Assembly: GCA_037903355.1 (NCBI GenBank)
Contig: JBAJFE010000026.1
Span: 992,001 to 1,056,000 of the forward strand
Reading direction: 5' to 3'
Length of the DNA: 64,000 nucleotides
Source: Trichuris trichiura
Lineage: Eukaryota > Nematoda > Enoplea > Trichinellida > Trichuridae
Shown: one piece after another, positions 12,058 through 22,300 of the stretch
Layout: the number at the start of each line of letters is the position of its first letter
Numbering within the stretch: the first letter of the stretch is position 1
Translations under genes and position numbers: made by a program
Notes under the pieces: generated by a model
Told to the model about the DNA's origin: nothing
The model's database searches: none
What the model saw: the letters and a program-made list of their open reading frames with translations, nothing else

Positions 12058-13864
12058 ATGCTGCGAAAGCACGTGCTTGAACTTTTCCGTTTTTCAGCGT
12101 TTATCATCAGCTTATCGACGTCCACGCTATACAGCGGAAATAATGACGTTGTTGAATTGACTGCGTCCAATTTTCAATCCAAAGTAATCGACAGCGATAC
12201 TGTTTGGGTTGTTGAATTTTACGCTCCATGGTATAACAACATACCGAAGATTTAAAAACATTATACTTTCTTCTCTTTTTTTTCAAGGTGCGGCCACTGC
12301 CAGAACTTTGCTCCCGAATTTGCCAAAGCGGCTAAAGCCCTTAAGGTAAGCAGCCTGCCTTCCTCTGTAGCTCGTTGAGATCACGCGCTGGCCATCATCA
12401 GGGAATCGTAAAAGTAGGAGGCGTTGATATGGATAAGCATGGCAGCGTTGGTGGACCGTACAATGTCCAAGGATTCCCTACAGTAAAAATATTTGGAATC
12501 GATAAAAACAAACCAACGGATTTCCAAGGCGGTCGAACCGCTCAGGCTTTGGTTGACGCTGCAATTAGTGAAGTAAAAAAGCTTGTACAAATGCGCCTTA
12601 CGGGTCGCCGACCGGGCGCTGATTCAAAATCCTCTTCCACAGTAAGACGACTTGATTTGCAAGTACAGTTTGACTTTGAAATCCAAATTTCAGGGAAGCA
12701 GCAAGGACGTAATCGAATTGACGGATAGCAACTTTGAAGACATGATCACGAATAGCGACGACATGTGGCTTGTAGAATTTTTTGCCCCTTGGTGCGGTCA
12801 CTGCAAAAATTTGGCGCCCCATTGGCAGTCGGCCGCTACGCAACTGAAGGGGAGAGTAAAAGTCGCCGCGATTGACGCCACCGTAAATACCGTAATGGCA
12901 CAACGTTTCGGGGTAAGCAAATGCGCGCATAATTAATTTTTCATTTCCCACTTTGTACGTGATGAATTTAAATGTCCGTGTTTCAGCTGACATCTGATGT
13001 ATAACGATTTCCTCGTCTGACGCTTAGCGCTGCAGCATAATTATTCAATCAACATTTTCTAAGCTTAACGCGCATAGCTATTTAGATACAAGGCTTTCCA
13101 ACGATCAAAATGTTCCCGTCCGGCGCCAAATCATTGGACGACGCTGTAGAGTATACCGGTGGACGATCGGCAAGCGACATAGTACAGTGGGCTGAGGAAA
13201 AGTTGGCGGAAAACGCTCCTCCGCCTGAAATCGAGGAGCTAATAAATCAAAAACGCTTGACGGACTGTGGAGATCATCAACTATGCATTATTTCTGTTCT
13301 ACCACACATTCTTGATTGCCAGTCAAAATGCCGCAACGAATACATAGACATACTGAGGCAAGCTGGAGAACGATTTAAAAAGAATCGTTGGGGGTAAACA
13401 AAGCCGAAAGGATTGTTTTAAAATAATTTCATCTCTCCCTTTAAGATGGTTGTGGGTCGAAGGCGCAGCGCAGCCATCGTTAGAGGAAGCTCTTGGACTT
13501 GGTGGGTTCGGATATCCCGTAAGCAACGCTACAGTCCATTGGCCGTTCTAACGGGATGTTTGCAGGCAATGGCCGCCGTAAACACGCGTAAAATGAAATT
13601 TTCCACCTTACGCGGCTCCTTTGGCAAAGAAGGCATAACTGAATTTCTCAGAGAGTTATCGTACGGTCGAGGGTCAACTAACCCTATGAAGGGTACGGAA
13701 CTGCCAAAAATAGTCACTGTTGAGCCTTGGGACGGCAAAGACGGAGAGGTTTGTATTATTTTTACGAACTTCTCAACTTATTTTGATCTCTCTTGTCTTT
13801 TCAGTACCCGAAAGAAGAGGATATTGACCTAAGTGACGTACAGCTGGACAAGCAAGAGCTATGA
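12058..13864 (+). CDS. PDIA6: Protein disulfide-isomerase A6 (P5)
   Basis: Eight exons join in phase: 12058-12230, 12288-12345, 12402-12641, 12694-12912, 13086-13393, 13446-13518, 13566-13748 and 13805-13864. They give 437 residues, against 440 in human. A hydrophobic signal peptide ([14 protein letters not shown]) leads into two thioredoxin domains, each with an intact WCGHC redox site; the first site is split by intron 1 after the TG of the Trp codon. Each domain also has its cis-proline segment ([18 protein letters not shown]). The inactive C-terminal b domain follows ([43 protein letters not shown]). An acidic tail ends in KQEL, a variant of the KDEL retrieval signal. The enzyme forms and rearranges disulfides of secretory proteins in the ER lumen. 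Introns are 47-173 bp. The gene is divergent from TAF4. Confidence 0.97.
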
Positions 13865-14107
13865 AAATTGAATTGGCGCTGTTGTTTTGTTTTTGCGCAT
13901 CCGTGCTGGAAAAAGGTTTGTCATCTCGTTGTGGCGAAAAGCTCGTTTATTGTTACGCAGTTAGAAATTGTACTTAAACTTAACTTTCTTGTAGCCTGGC
14001 GAACAGCAGACGCAGCGAGGGCGGCCACAAAGCTGAATTGCTTTGCCGCTGCTTTAGCCTAGCAAAAGATGTCCCAAATTAAGAATAATGCATGCGCGTA
14101 ATAACAT

Positions 14108-15445
14108 CTATAACCTTTTCCGCAATTGGTCCATAGCGTGTAAATCTGGTCGCCTTTTTTCCAACCAACAAGTCAGCGTAGCCTCAGCATTAAGAGAGGT
14201 AGCTGATTCGGCAGCCGCGGCTTCTTGTAAAGCTGCAAAGCGAAGGTCGCTACAAAGTAACGCGCTTTCCTTGAACCTTGCTGTTCCAACTGCTGGCGTT
14301 CTTCTTGCGTCATATGAGAATACTTGCAGGCAACGCCGAAGGAGCATTCTTCTAAACGTAATCAGTTAAGTATGTCACTGAACGGACGCTTCAATAAACT
14401 TCGGCAGACTTAAGAGGCGAGTTGCGTCTGAGTTAATTAACAAGTGACAGTATTTTAAAAAGGAATAGGATTTTATGGAACAAAACTGTTTTTTTTACAG
14501 TATTCGATTTGCTCCTTACGAATGAACGAGACGCAAATGACCAATTACAGAATTGACGGTGGCAACGAGTTTTTTGCCCTAAATAAACTAAACATCTAAA
14601 GTCCGACGAGGAAATGAGTGACGCTCTATTTCGACCGAGTATGTTGACGCCAAAACGTTGAGGTTAACACTTAAGGCAAAGGGAACGGCTGGCCAAAGAA
14701 GTTAACTGATAAGCGACTTCGTGACGTCCAGTCGCAGTGATTTAAGGACGCTTCAAGCCTTCCTGACCCGATTGCCTACTTTAAAGGAAAGCTGTTTTCA
14801 ATGCCGTGGTCATTGAAAAAAAAATTTCCATATATCGCTTTTGGCGCGTAGGATAGCAACTACAAGCGAACGCGCTTTTTGCAGACGCAACTGCAACGCG
14901 TCTTATTCAATAAGCGACAACATTGATCATACATTCTCCTCAATCGATAGAACATCCTTATCGCTTACCAAATCGACTTGTTTCAACGTTTGCCCGCGAT
15001 AAAAAAAATGATAATTAAGTACCATACTGTAGCAAATTACTACTTGAAAATCATTAATACGCAAAATCAGAAACAACAAATAGCGTTGTTTCAGAAAGCG
15101 TCCGGAAGAGGAAGAATAGAATTTTGAAAGGGAAATTCAATTTTTTTGAAGAAAAGCAAAAATTAAATGCAACTTACTCTTCGCAAAGGCCTGACAGTTA
15201 GACTTGTCGCGCTCTTCCGACCATCTTTGCTGGGCACCTTCAAGCGTAACGTAACGATAAACGAGCGTAGGCGAGGATTAAAAGAACGAACTTTTGAAAG
15301 TTTCGTAATGCTCCGCTCTGGCGCGCTTATGGGTTAAACTCTGCAAGTGACGTTTTCTGGCGTCTACGCTGTCTCGGAATTTTCTGTCGCAATAGCCGCA
15401 ATAGTATTGATTACGAGAACGACCGACCGATGCGAATTTTGGCAT
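14108..15445 (-). CDS. ZMAT5: ZMAT5, U11/U12 small nuclear ribonucleoprotein 20 kDa protein (minor spliceosome)
   Basis: Four short exons join in phase: 15292-15445, 15178-15237, 14277-14351 and 14108-14232, giving 137 residues. The first exon has a matrin/U1C-type C2H2 finger (YYCGYCDRKFRDS...RKRHLQSLTHKRAR). The second and third build a CCCH finger with spacing C-x7-C-x5-C-x3-H (NCQAFAKKECSFGVACKYSHM), the same order as in human ZMAT5. The fourth ends with the conserved CWLEKR-type element. The human protein sits in the U11/U12 di-snRNP, which recognises the 5' splice site and branch point of U12-type introns. The intron between exons 2 and 3 is about 830 bp, far longer than the others (45 and 54 bp). 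The acceptor of intron 1 (CTTGAAG) is weak. The tail is shorter than in human. Confidence 0.85.
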
Positions 15446-16010
15446 CTAAACAAGGCAACTCATATTAGCTTACGACGGTGCTAAGTTAAACAGGTGAACG
15501 GCGTTAAGATTATAAATTGCCTTCTTAGAATAAACAACAAAAGTGCTCAATTTCAAGAATTTCTGCCAACGTGCGCTTTTTCAACTTGGAACATAAATAG
15601 CGTCGGATCGAAAGAAAAGCTGATTCGCAAACTGTCAGCGACATTTCTTCAGCCGCGAAAACGATTAATAAACGCATTCCGCGAAGTTGTGTTAGCCATT
15701 TTTCACAAACTTGTCTAGCCGAATGTTCGAACCTTTTGTTTATAAGAAAGTGCCCGGAACGCTTGGCGCGGACGCGATATCGGCTTAAACATAGCGCTGG
15801 CGCGCGCGCGGGCAACCAGTTCACCCAGTCTGAGCGTAGCAACTTTCGCTGCCAGCTGATTGGTCAATTTTTCCCCTTTTTTCATTGGAGAATGTTATCT
15901 AAATTAACAAATGGACAAAAGATTAGCAGAGACGTCTTAACCGAGCATCAACTCAGCCGGACATATAAAGGTCCAATTGGTAAATTATCGTTTATTTAAG
16001 AATTGTGCCA
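15446..16010. other. Divergent intergenic region between ZMAT5 and a secreted-protein gene
   Basis: This is the gap between two divergent starts. Overlapping open frames on both strands here show no family resemblance. It probably contains both promoters. Confidence 0.4.
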
Positions 16011-16498
16011 ATGTGGACTACAAGTCATCTTGTTTTGACAATTTTGCTTTTCGTAGCCATAAGGCATAAGGCGTATGCTCACGCCGAAGAGAGAAAAAGA
16101 ACGGTAAGCACTAATCATCGGCGCGGCTTAAAAATTCAATTTTAAGCTTTGCAGAAATTGCATCACATTTTGGAGAACCTAAGGAACAATCAAGTAATTT
16201 GCATGAAGAGAAGCAAAGAAAGCGTCCAATACATCATTGAAATGGAGATTGACCGAAAGCCGACCTTTAGGCTCCGTTGTCATTGTACAAATGTTTACAA
16301 TAAAGCAAAAGTAAGCGACATTGTCAAACGCGCGCTTTGGGATCGATTTTGTCGCCTTAGACGCTATGCTACTTCTTCGTACCATACGAAGCGAAATGGC
16401 TGCTAGCCTCAAAGCAACACTTGAAAGGCGACGGATGCGTACAAAAACTGAAAACCAAAGTGGAAGTGCGCAAGTCGCGACTTTCGGTCAGCCTTTGA
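16011..16498 (+). CDS. Small secreted cysteine-containing protein, unrecognised family
   Basis: I do not recognise the family. Three exons join at phase 0: 16011-16103, 16155-16310 and 16361-16498, with introns of 51 and 50 bp (GTAAGC...TTTGCAG and GTAAGC...GCCTTAG). The product is 128 residues. The first exon is almost entirely a signal peptide (SHLVLTILLFVAIRHKAYA), so the mature protein should be about 105 residues and enter the secretory pathway. It has five Cys: VIC in exon 2, then the close pair RCHC, then LCYFF and GDGC in exon 3. It also has alternating hydrophobic stretches (SVQYIIEMEID, TLCYFFVPYEA) that look like beta strands. The C-terminus is Lys/Arg-rich and ends SVSL. It starts 565 bp from the divergent ZMAT5 gene. 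The signal peptide ending just before an exon border and the perfect phases make the model credible. Function is unknown. Confidence 0.6.
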
Positions 16499-17214
16499 AG
16501 TAAACAATGCTAACACGGATGAATAACACCTTTTTCAGTTTCACATACTGGACAATTTTTCAAGCGACAGAAGAAGGCCAGTTTGGAGTCACGCAAAACA
16601 AGGCGACAACTTAAGCAAAACAAGAATACGCCTTTCGGGAAGTCACGTCAGCTTATGTTGACCATCCATCCTGCGTGCCATTATATGTTACATGAATTCA
16701 ACGTACTAATAAAAGCGCTATGCTTTTGCACGCTGGTCAAAAGACGCGCTTTGTTTTAGTCTCATCACTTTTCGACGAGCGACAAAATATTTTATACGCT
16801 TCCGTCAAACTGTAAAAAGGTATAGGAAAAAAAGTCTCTCATCTGCCTACCGAAAGACAGAAGAAAAATAGCTTTTCATTACCTCGTCATGGACGCCTGT
16901 AGCGGCGGCGCACCGTGGAACAGACGGGTGTTTTTTTCGCTGAAACGAATTCCGAAATTTAGAAAATAACAACAACTTTGAACGTTCTTTAAATAAGAAT
17001 TGAAAAGCGACAAAAAGGTCGGCAAAAAACTCTCAAGTTGGGAGCGCTTGCACGAAATATTTACTCATCTTATTCTTTGCAAGTAAACCCTGGATGATAA
17101 AAGAAGCAACAATAATGACGGGGCTTGAAAGCGTTGCAAATTTGCCAATGCCTCCTTTGAGGCGGGTAAAACCCAAAAGTTATTTGCATGCCTACAAAAT
17201 TTCCAGCGGCAGCT
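16499..17214. other. Intergenic stretch, no gene seen
   Basis: This lies between two convergent gene ends (secreted protein, plus; PISD, minus). I see only untranslated-type AT-rich sequence; there is an AATAAA-like run (ctaataaaagc) near 16710. Confidence 0.45.
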
Positions 17215-18974
17215 TCAAGCGTCGCCGCTTTTTATCAGTCCCAATGGTTCGCCGTATTTAATACGATTTCCCGGCGTAACGGAAAATTGGAATGTCGAAG
17301 GCGCCTCGAAAACGAGCACAATGCTCGAGCCGAATTTGAAATCGCCCAACTTTTCGCCTTTTCGACTTGCTCGCGTCGGAACGTACGCTCTGTCCGAAAG
17401 GGATCCGCGCTTAACGCCGAACTGATTGGTCCTTAGATCATCCTGCGTAAACAGACCAAAATTAATCAGCAATAAGAAGAAGAAAACGAAACGTTTTTTT
17501 TATTTTTGATTTTAAAAAATTTGCATATACCTCAAAAACAACGTTGATACTACCGACGTTGGTGGCACCGACGGCGGAGAGACTAAAAAAGCCATGAAGC
17601 CACTGACCGACCAGATGAACTCGCTCGTTCAAAGAATACAAGTTGCTAACGCGCCGAACGATTCTTTGGCCTACGCTGAGCAAGTATCCTTAAAAGGACA
17701 ACGTAGAAAAAAGGCTCAAAAGGAGCTACGACGTTGAATGCTAACCGGATATATGGCGACGAAAAACAATTTCCCAATCGGTGGGAGAATGAAAACCGTG
17801 ATAGTCACCGGGAGCGAGATATACGATGCAACTAAACAAGGATGCCTTCGAAGCCTACAACAAAAAAACATAAGTCGTAAGCGGCACTTTCATGCGCAAC
17901 CAGCCGTGCGCAAAAGTGAAAAATGACAATCCCGTCAGGGCGCTGTATTGGAAATATAAATTGACGGGCCATATTTAGGACTTGGGCGTCTACCGCTCCG
18001 ACTTTGGCGCAATTTTCAAGGCTGAATGTTCGAAATTTAAAAAAAAACTAAGAAGTTCCAGCGTTAAAAAATTGCTCATCAACGCGAAAGTGACATAAGC
18101 AAGAAATCTGATCGAAGCTCAACGTATAAAGGTCAGTAGATGAATAAGAGGTCAATAAATTATTTTTTATTTGGGACAGCAGCGCTGGAATGTAGATCAG
18201 CATTTTCAATTCGTTGGATGAAAATGAAGCCTTAAAGAAGGGGCACCCGAAAACGATAGACGCTTACCGTATAGGGACGACTTGAACCTGTTATCCCAAG
18301 TCTTAAAATAAGGGACGGCGGCAATGAAAGGAGAGCGAAGAAAAAAAGCGCCAACAAGGCGTCGACTCGCTAGCGCCATTAATGTAACAGAAAAGACGAT
18401 GACGAATGAACGCGGTTGTTCAAGTACGCACCAGGTTAATGCCGGGTAATTCTTGACGACCGAAAAATTCTTCCAGCGGGTAAGTAATGCCTTTAACCTG
18501 ATTTAGACAACCACCTTCAAGGGGACCACACCATTGAACAACGCCATCAGCCGGAGACACCTATTTCGTAAAAAAATTCAAACTATCGAACATGAAGATC
18601 AATAAAAATAAACTTACCACAGGCAAATTTGAAATTGGACGGAGATCAGCCCGTAAGGAACGACTAAAGAATTGTTGCAAAGTGCTGTAGGAGCGCAGGT
18701 CGGGCATCTCCGCTTCCATCAAGTCGCAATTGAACATACGCGCGTAGGCGCCCAAAATTGGTCTGCGTAAGAGCAACGGTATCTCTATACTGTTGACGGT
18801 GCCCCAAACGCGGGAAAATTGGCCCAACGGAAGGCTTCGATAAATGCGCACTTTCCATTCCTTCCAAGGAATCGTGTCGTCGCTAATGTACGTACTGTAG
18901 AAAGCATAGGCGACGCCAATACTTCCCACAGTAGCGAAGACGGCCATTCTATTGCGCTTCAGCCAACGCGACAT
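17215..18974 (-). CDS. PISD: Phosphatidylserine decarboxylase proenzyme, mitochondrial
   Basis: Five exons join in phase: 18618-18974, 18432-18560, 17746-17854, 17531-17688 and 17215-17442, giving 326 residues. A basic N-terminus with one hydrophobic segment ([17 protein letters not shown]) fits an inner-membrane anchor. Catalytic landmarks are all present: VVSPADG (the Asp of the charge relay), [16 protein letters not shown] (the His), [17 protein letters not shown], and the self-cleavage site. That site reads [12 protein letters not shown] where animals usually have LGSTIVLIFEAP, so the Ser that becomes the pyruvoyl group is kept. The enzyme turns phosphatidylserine into phosphatidylethanolamine in the inner mitochondrial membrane. 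The intron between exons 2 and 3 is 577 bp, and a further small exon there cannot be excluded. The protein ends GLIKSGDA, a few residues past the usual end. Confidence 0.95.
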
Positions 18975-19134
18975 ACTCCAACGTGCACGCGATCCACCTG
19001 AACATTAATGCAACAAATGCCTATACGGATATCCAACGTTTTCCGCTGCCACTGCTAAATCAAAATAGCTATCGAAGCTATAAATATGTAATGCGAAAAG
19101 AATACGGCTTGAAAATCCGTCCGATGGAGAAGAG

Positions 19135-19328
19135 ATGTCGCGTCCTACTGCACTTTTTAATCGACTTAAACCCAATAAAGAACTTTTCTCTTTAAAAGAT
19201 GAATACACTCGCTTAGCGACAAATGCATTAATGCTAAAACTTCACCAGTTGAATCGACAAGACGTAAGTGTGTATTGCGTGGGCGCGCGTTGCACGGAAA
19301 AAATGACTATCATTGTTTACAGGAATGA
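19135..19328 (+). CDS. Candidate microprotein (44 aa), one intron
   Basis: I do not recognise it. The first exon (19135-19263) encodes 43 residues with a basic start (RPTALFNRLKPNKELF) and an amphipathic stretch (YTRLATNALMLKLHQLNRQD). It ends at a strong GTAAGTG donor. A 59-bp intron ending TTGTTTACAG at 19322 would leave only Glu and a stop in exon 2. The start is 160 bp from the divergent PISD start, a distance typical of a shared promoter. Because the second exon is so short, the real continuation may differ, and the 3' end almost touches the convergent SDHA stop at 19352. Coding status is a guess from codon pattern and splice sites. Confidence 0.35.
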
Positions 19329-19351
19329 TAATGCTTTCTGCCGACCGACTC

Positions 19352-22300
19352 TTAGTAGGATCGAACTTTGGGAGGCACAGTATCCACTTCGGATTTGTTC
19401 AACGTTGCGTCTATGACTGCGCGATAGTCCAGTGTCGTTTTGCCTGTAGCCGGATCCATCCAGACCAAAGTGTGCTTACGCCAATGCTTTTCAAACGGCA
19501 ACTTCGTCTGACCTTCCAATGGTTTCGAATAATCGTACTCGTCGATCCGTTTCTAAAAATGGGATTAGACGAAAACAACGGATTTTATACTTGAAAGCAT
19601 ACCTTGAAATCTTCGCGAGCGTGAGCACCGCGGCTCTCCTTGCGAGCCGAGGCTGACTCGATCGTTTGGACGGCGTTAAGTAGGAGGTTTTGCAATTCCA
19701 ACGCTTCCATAAGATCGGTGTTCCAAATCAACGAACGATCGCTTAGCTTAATGTCGAATATCTGCTTGTAGACGTCCTGCATTTTTTTGCAACCTTCGTC
19801 CAAGATGGTGCCGGTGCGAAAAACGCTCGCGTGCTCTTGCATTGTCTTTTGCATTTTCAGTCTCAGGTCGGCCACGCTTATGCCGCCTTTGGCGTTGCGA
19901 ACTTTGTCCAAGTTGGCCACGCTCGCTTCGCCCGCGTCCGACGCCAAATTCGGCAACTTTTCGCCCGGTTTGCATTCCTTGGCAATGCTCAAAGCGCAAG
20001 CGCGACCAAAGATGACCAGGTCGAGCAGCGAGTTCGCGCCCAAACGATTCGCGCCGTGGACGGAATGAGCGGCCGTCTCTCCGGCCGCGTACAAACCTGG
20101 GACAACCTGGTCTCCACCGCCGGGTTTCTTCGTTAAAGCCTGCAACCAATTTGAATATTCAACAAATTATTCACAAGTTCCAATCATTCGCTCAAAGTTG
20201 ACTCAGCGAACATAGGCAGCAGCTTACGTCTGAAGACGAAAAGGACGTTTATTCAAAAGTTATCCGCCCTTATAAGCGGAAAAACATTAGTATTCATTCT
20301 TTTGCTCAAAAATAAAAATTGACCGGCAGGTTAGACTTTGGTTAACGAAGAAACCAAGTATAATCGTCCTACTGGACGAGTTTACTTGATTTTCGTGAAA
20401 GTACTACAGTATCACTAATTAAGCTTTAGATGTGAAACGATTTCGACTTACTTGCGCCATATGATTTGTAGGAATACCGCCCATGTTGTAGTGGACCGTC
20501 GGTAGTACAGGTATGGGTTCCTTGGTGCAATCAACTCCGGCGAAGACGTGAGCCGTTTCCGCAATGCCGGGCAAACGCTCGTGGATCAAATTAGCGGGCA
20601 GATGATGAAGCTGAAGATAAATATGGTCCTTCAACGGGCCAACGCCGCGACCTTCTCGTATTTCGATAGCCATTGCGCGGGAGACGACGTCCCTTGACGC
20701 AAGATCTTTCGCATTCGGCGCGTATCGTTCCATGAAGCGTTCGCCTTTGCTATTAACCAAAAAACCACCTTCGCCGCGGGAACCTTCCGTGATCAAGCAA
20801 CCAGCTCCGTATATGCCTGTCGGGTGAAACTGGACAAATTCCATGTCCGAATTTGGCAAGCCAGCACGCGTAACCATCGCCGTACCATCGCCTGGACAAT
20901 TAGTCAGCGTTAACGCTTAAAGGCTTTTTGAAAACTTAAAGTGTGACTTCACCTGTGCACGTATGCGCCGAGGTGCAACTGAAGTAAGCGCGTCCGTAAC
21001 CTCCCGTAGCCAAAATGGTGTTGGCTGTTCGGAAACGATGTATCGAACCGTCTTCCAAATTGAGCGCAATTACTCCATTGCATCGCCCTTTGTCCATCAG
21101 AAGATCCATAGCGAAATATTCAAGAAAATAGGCGCAGTTGTACGCCAGCGTGCGCCCGTAAAGCGTATGCAACATGCTGTGACCCGTCCGGTCGGCAACG
21201 CAACATGTGCGATGCGCCTGGCCGCCGGTACCGAAGTTAAGACTTTGGCCACCAAACGCCCGCTGATAAATCTTACCCTCTTTGGTACGACTGAATGGCA
21301 TACCATAGTTCTCCAATTCCAATACCGCCCTGCAATTGATAGACATTTTAGATCCTTATACAAGATAAGCATAGCAAAGGAGGCTTAATATATAACTCAG
21401 AAATGCTTTGTAAAGAGAGAAAGAGAGAGTAAACGAGACTGGATTTTCCAGCCTTCCGGCAGTACACAAACTAATCACCGCTTTTTGATTTCACGTCAGA
21501 AAGACGCGGGTGTTATTAACATGACAAGTTATGAATGAAAATACTATCTACGTGACATTGATAAACGTAAAAGATTAGTCGACTAAACATTGGTTACCTT
21601 GGCGACATGCCCTCATCGAGACAAAGCGGGAAATAGTGCCCTGAATAAAATGCATAGCTTCTCAGTGATAATTACGAATTGGCAAAGTTCGCTGCAATGA
21701 GAATTTGACGGATACGCGACGTTGAGCAAATCGACCCGAACGAATGGGTCCCAATGCGCCATTGCACGAACGCGACAACCGATTAGTTCGTAGCAAACGA
21801 ACCATATGACTCGATAAGGCCACGCTGTTCGCAACGATCATTCACGGGAAAAAAAATTGACAACAGTCATATCGGTTTTATGGTGGAAACAGCCTGGAAG
21901 GTTATACGCGTAGTTGAACGACTACGTCATATCACTTACTCATTGCAACTTATGATTAATGACAAATACACACTACGAGAATAGAAGCATTGAAAATAAA
22001 CTATCATTGCTATCAAAGAATAAGGAAAATTCGAAGATATGCGTTAGCTTTAAAGAATAAAGCAGCAAAGTTTTTCCTGTACAGTACTAAGAGCATAGCG
22101 CTGTGTTTCCAAAGAAAATGAGTAAACCATACGTGCGCCTATTAGGGCGCAAGTCTTCTTAAACGCAGTTTCAGTAATATTAATATGCTAAGCATTCGTC
22201 CTTCCATTCGCTACATCTGGTAGTTTATACTTCTAAGACGTCATTGCAATACTTAAGATTGGAAGAACAAACTTTTGAAGCTGAGAATTTTTTAAAATAG

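Noticed and set aside
19748..20149. Long ORFs on both strands inside the SDHA exon at 19603-20139
   Set aside because: They are shadows of the SDHA reading frame.
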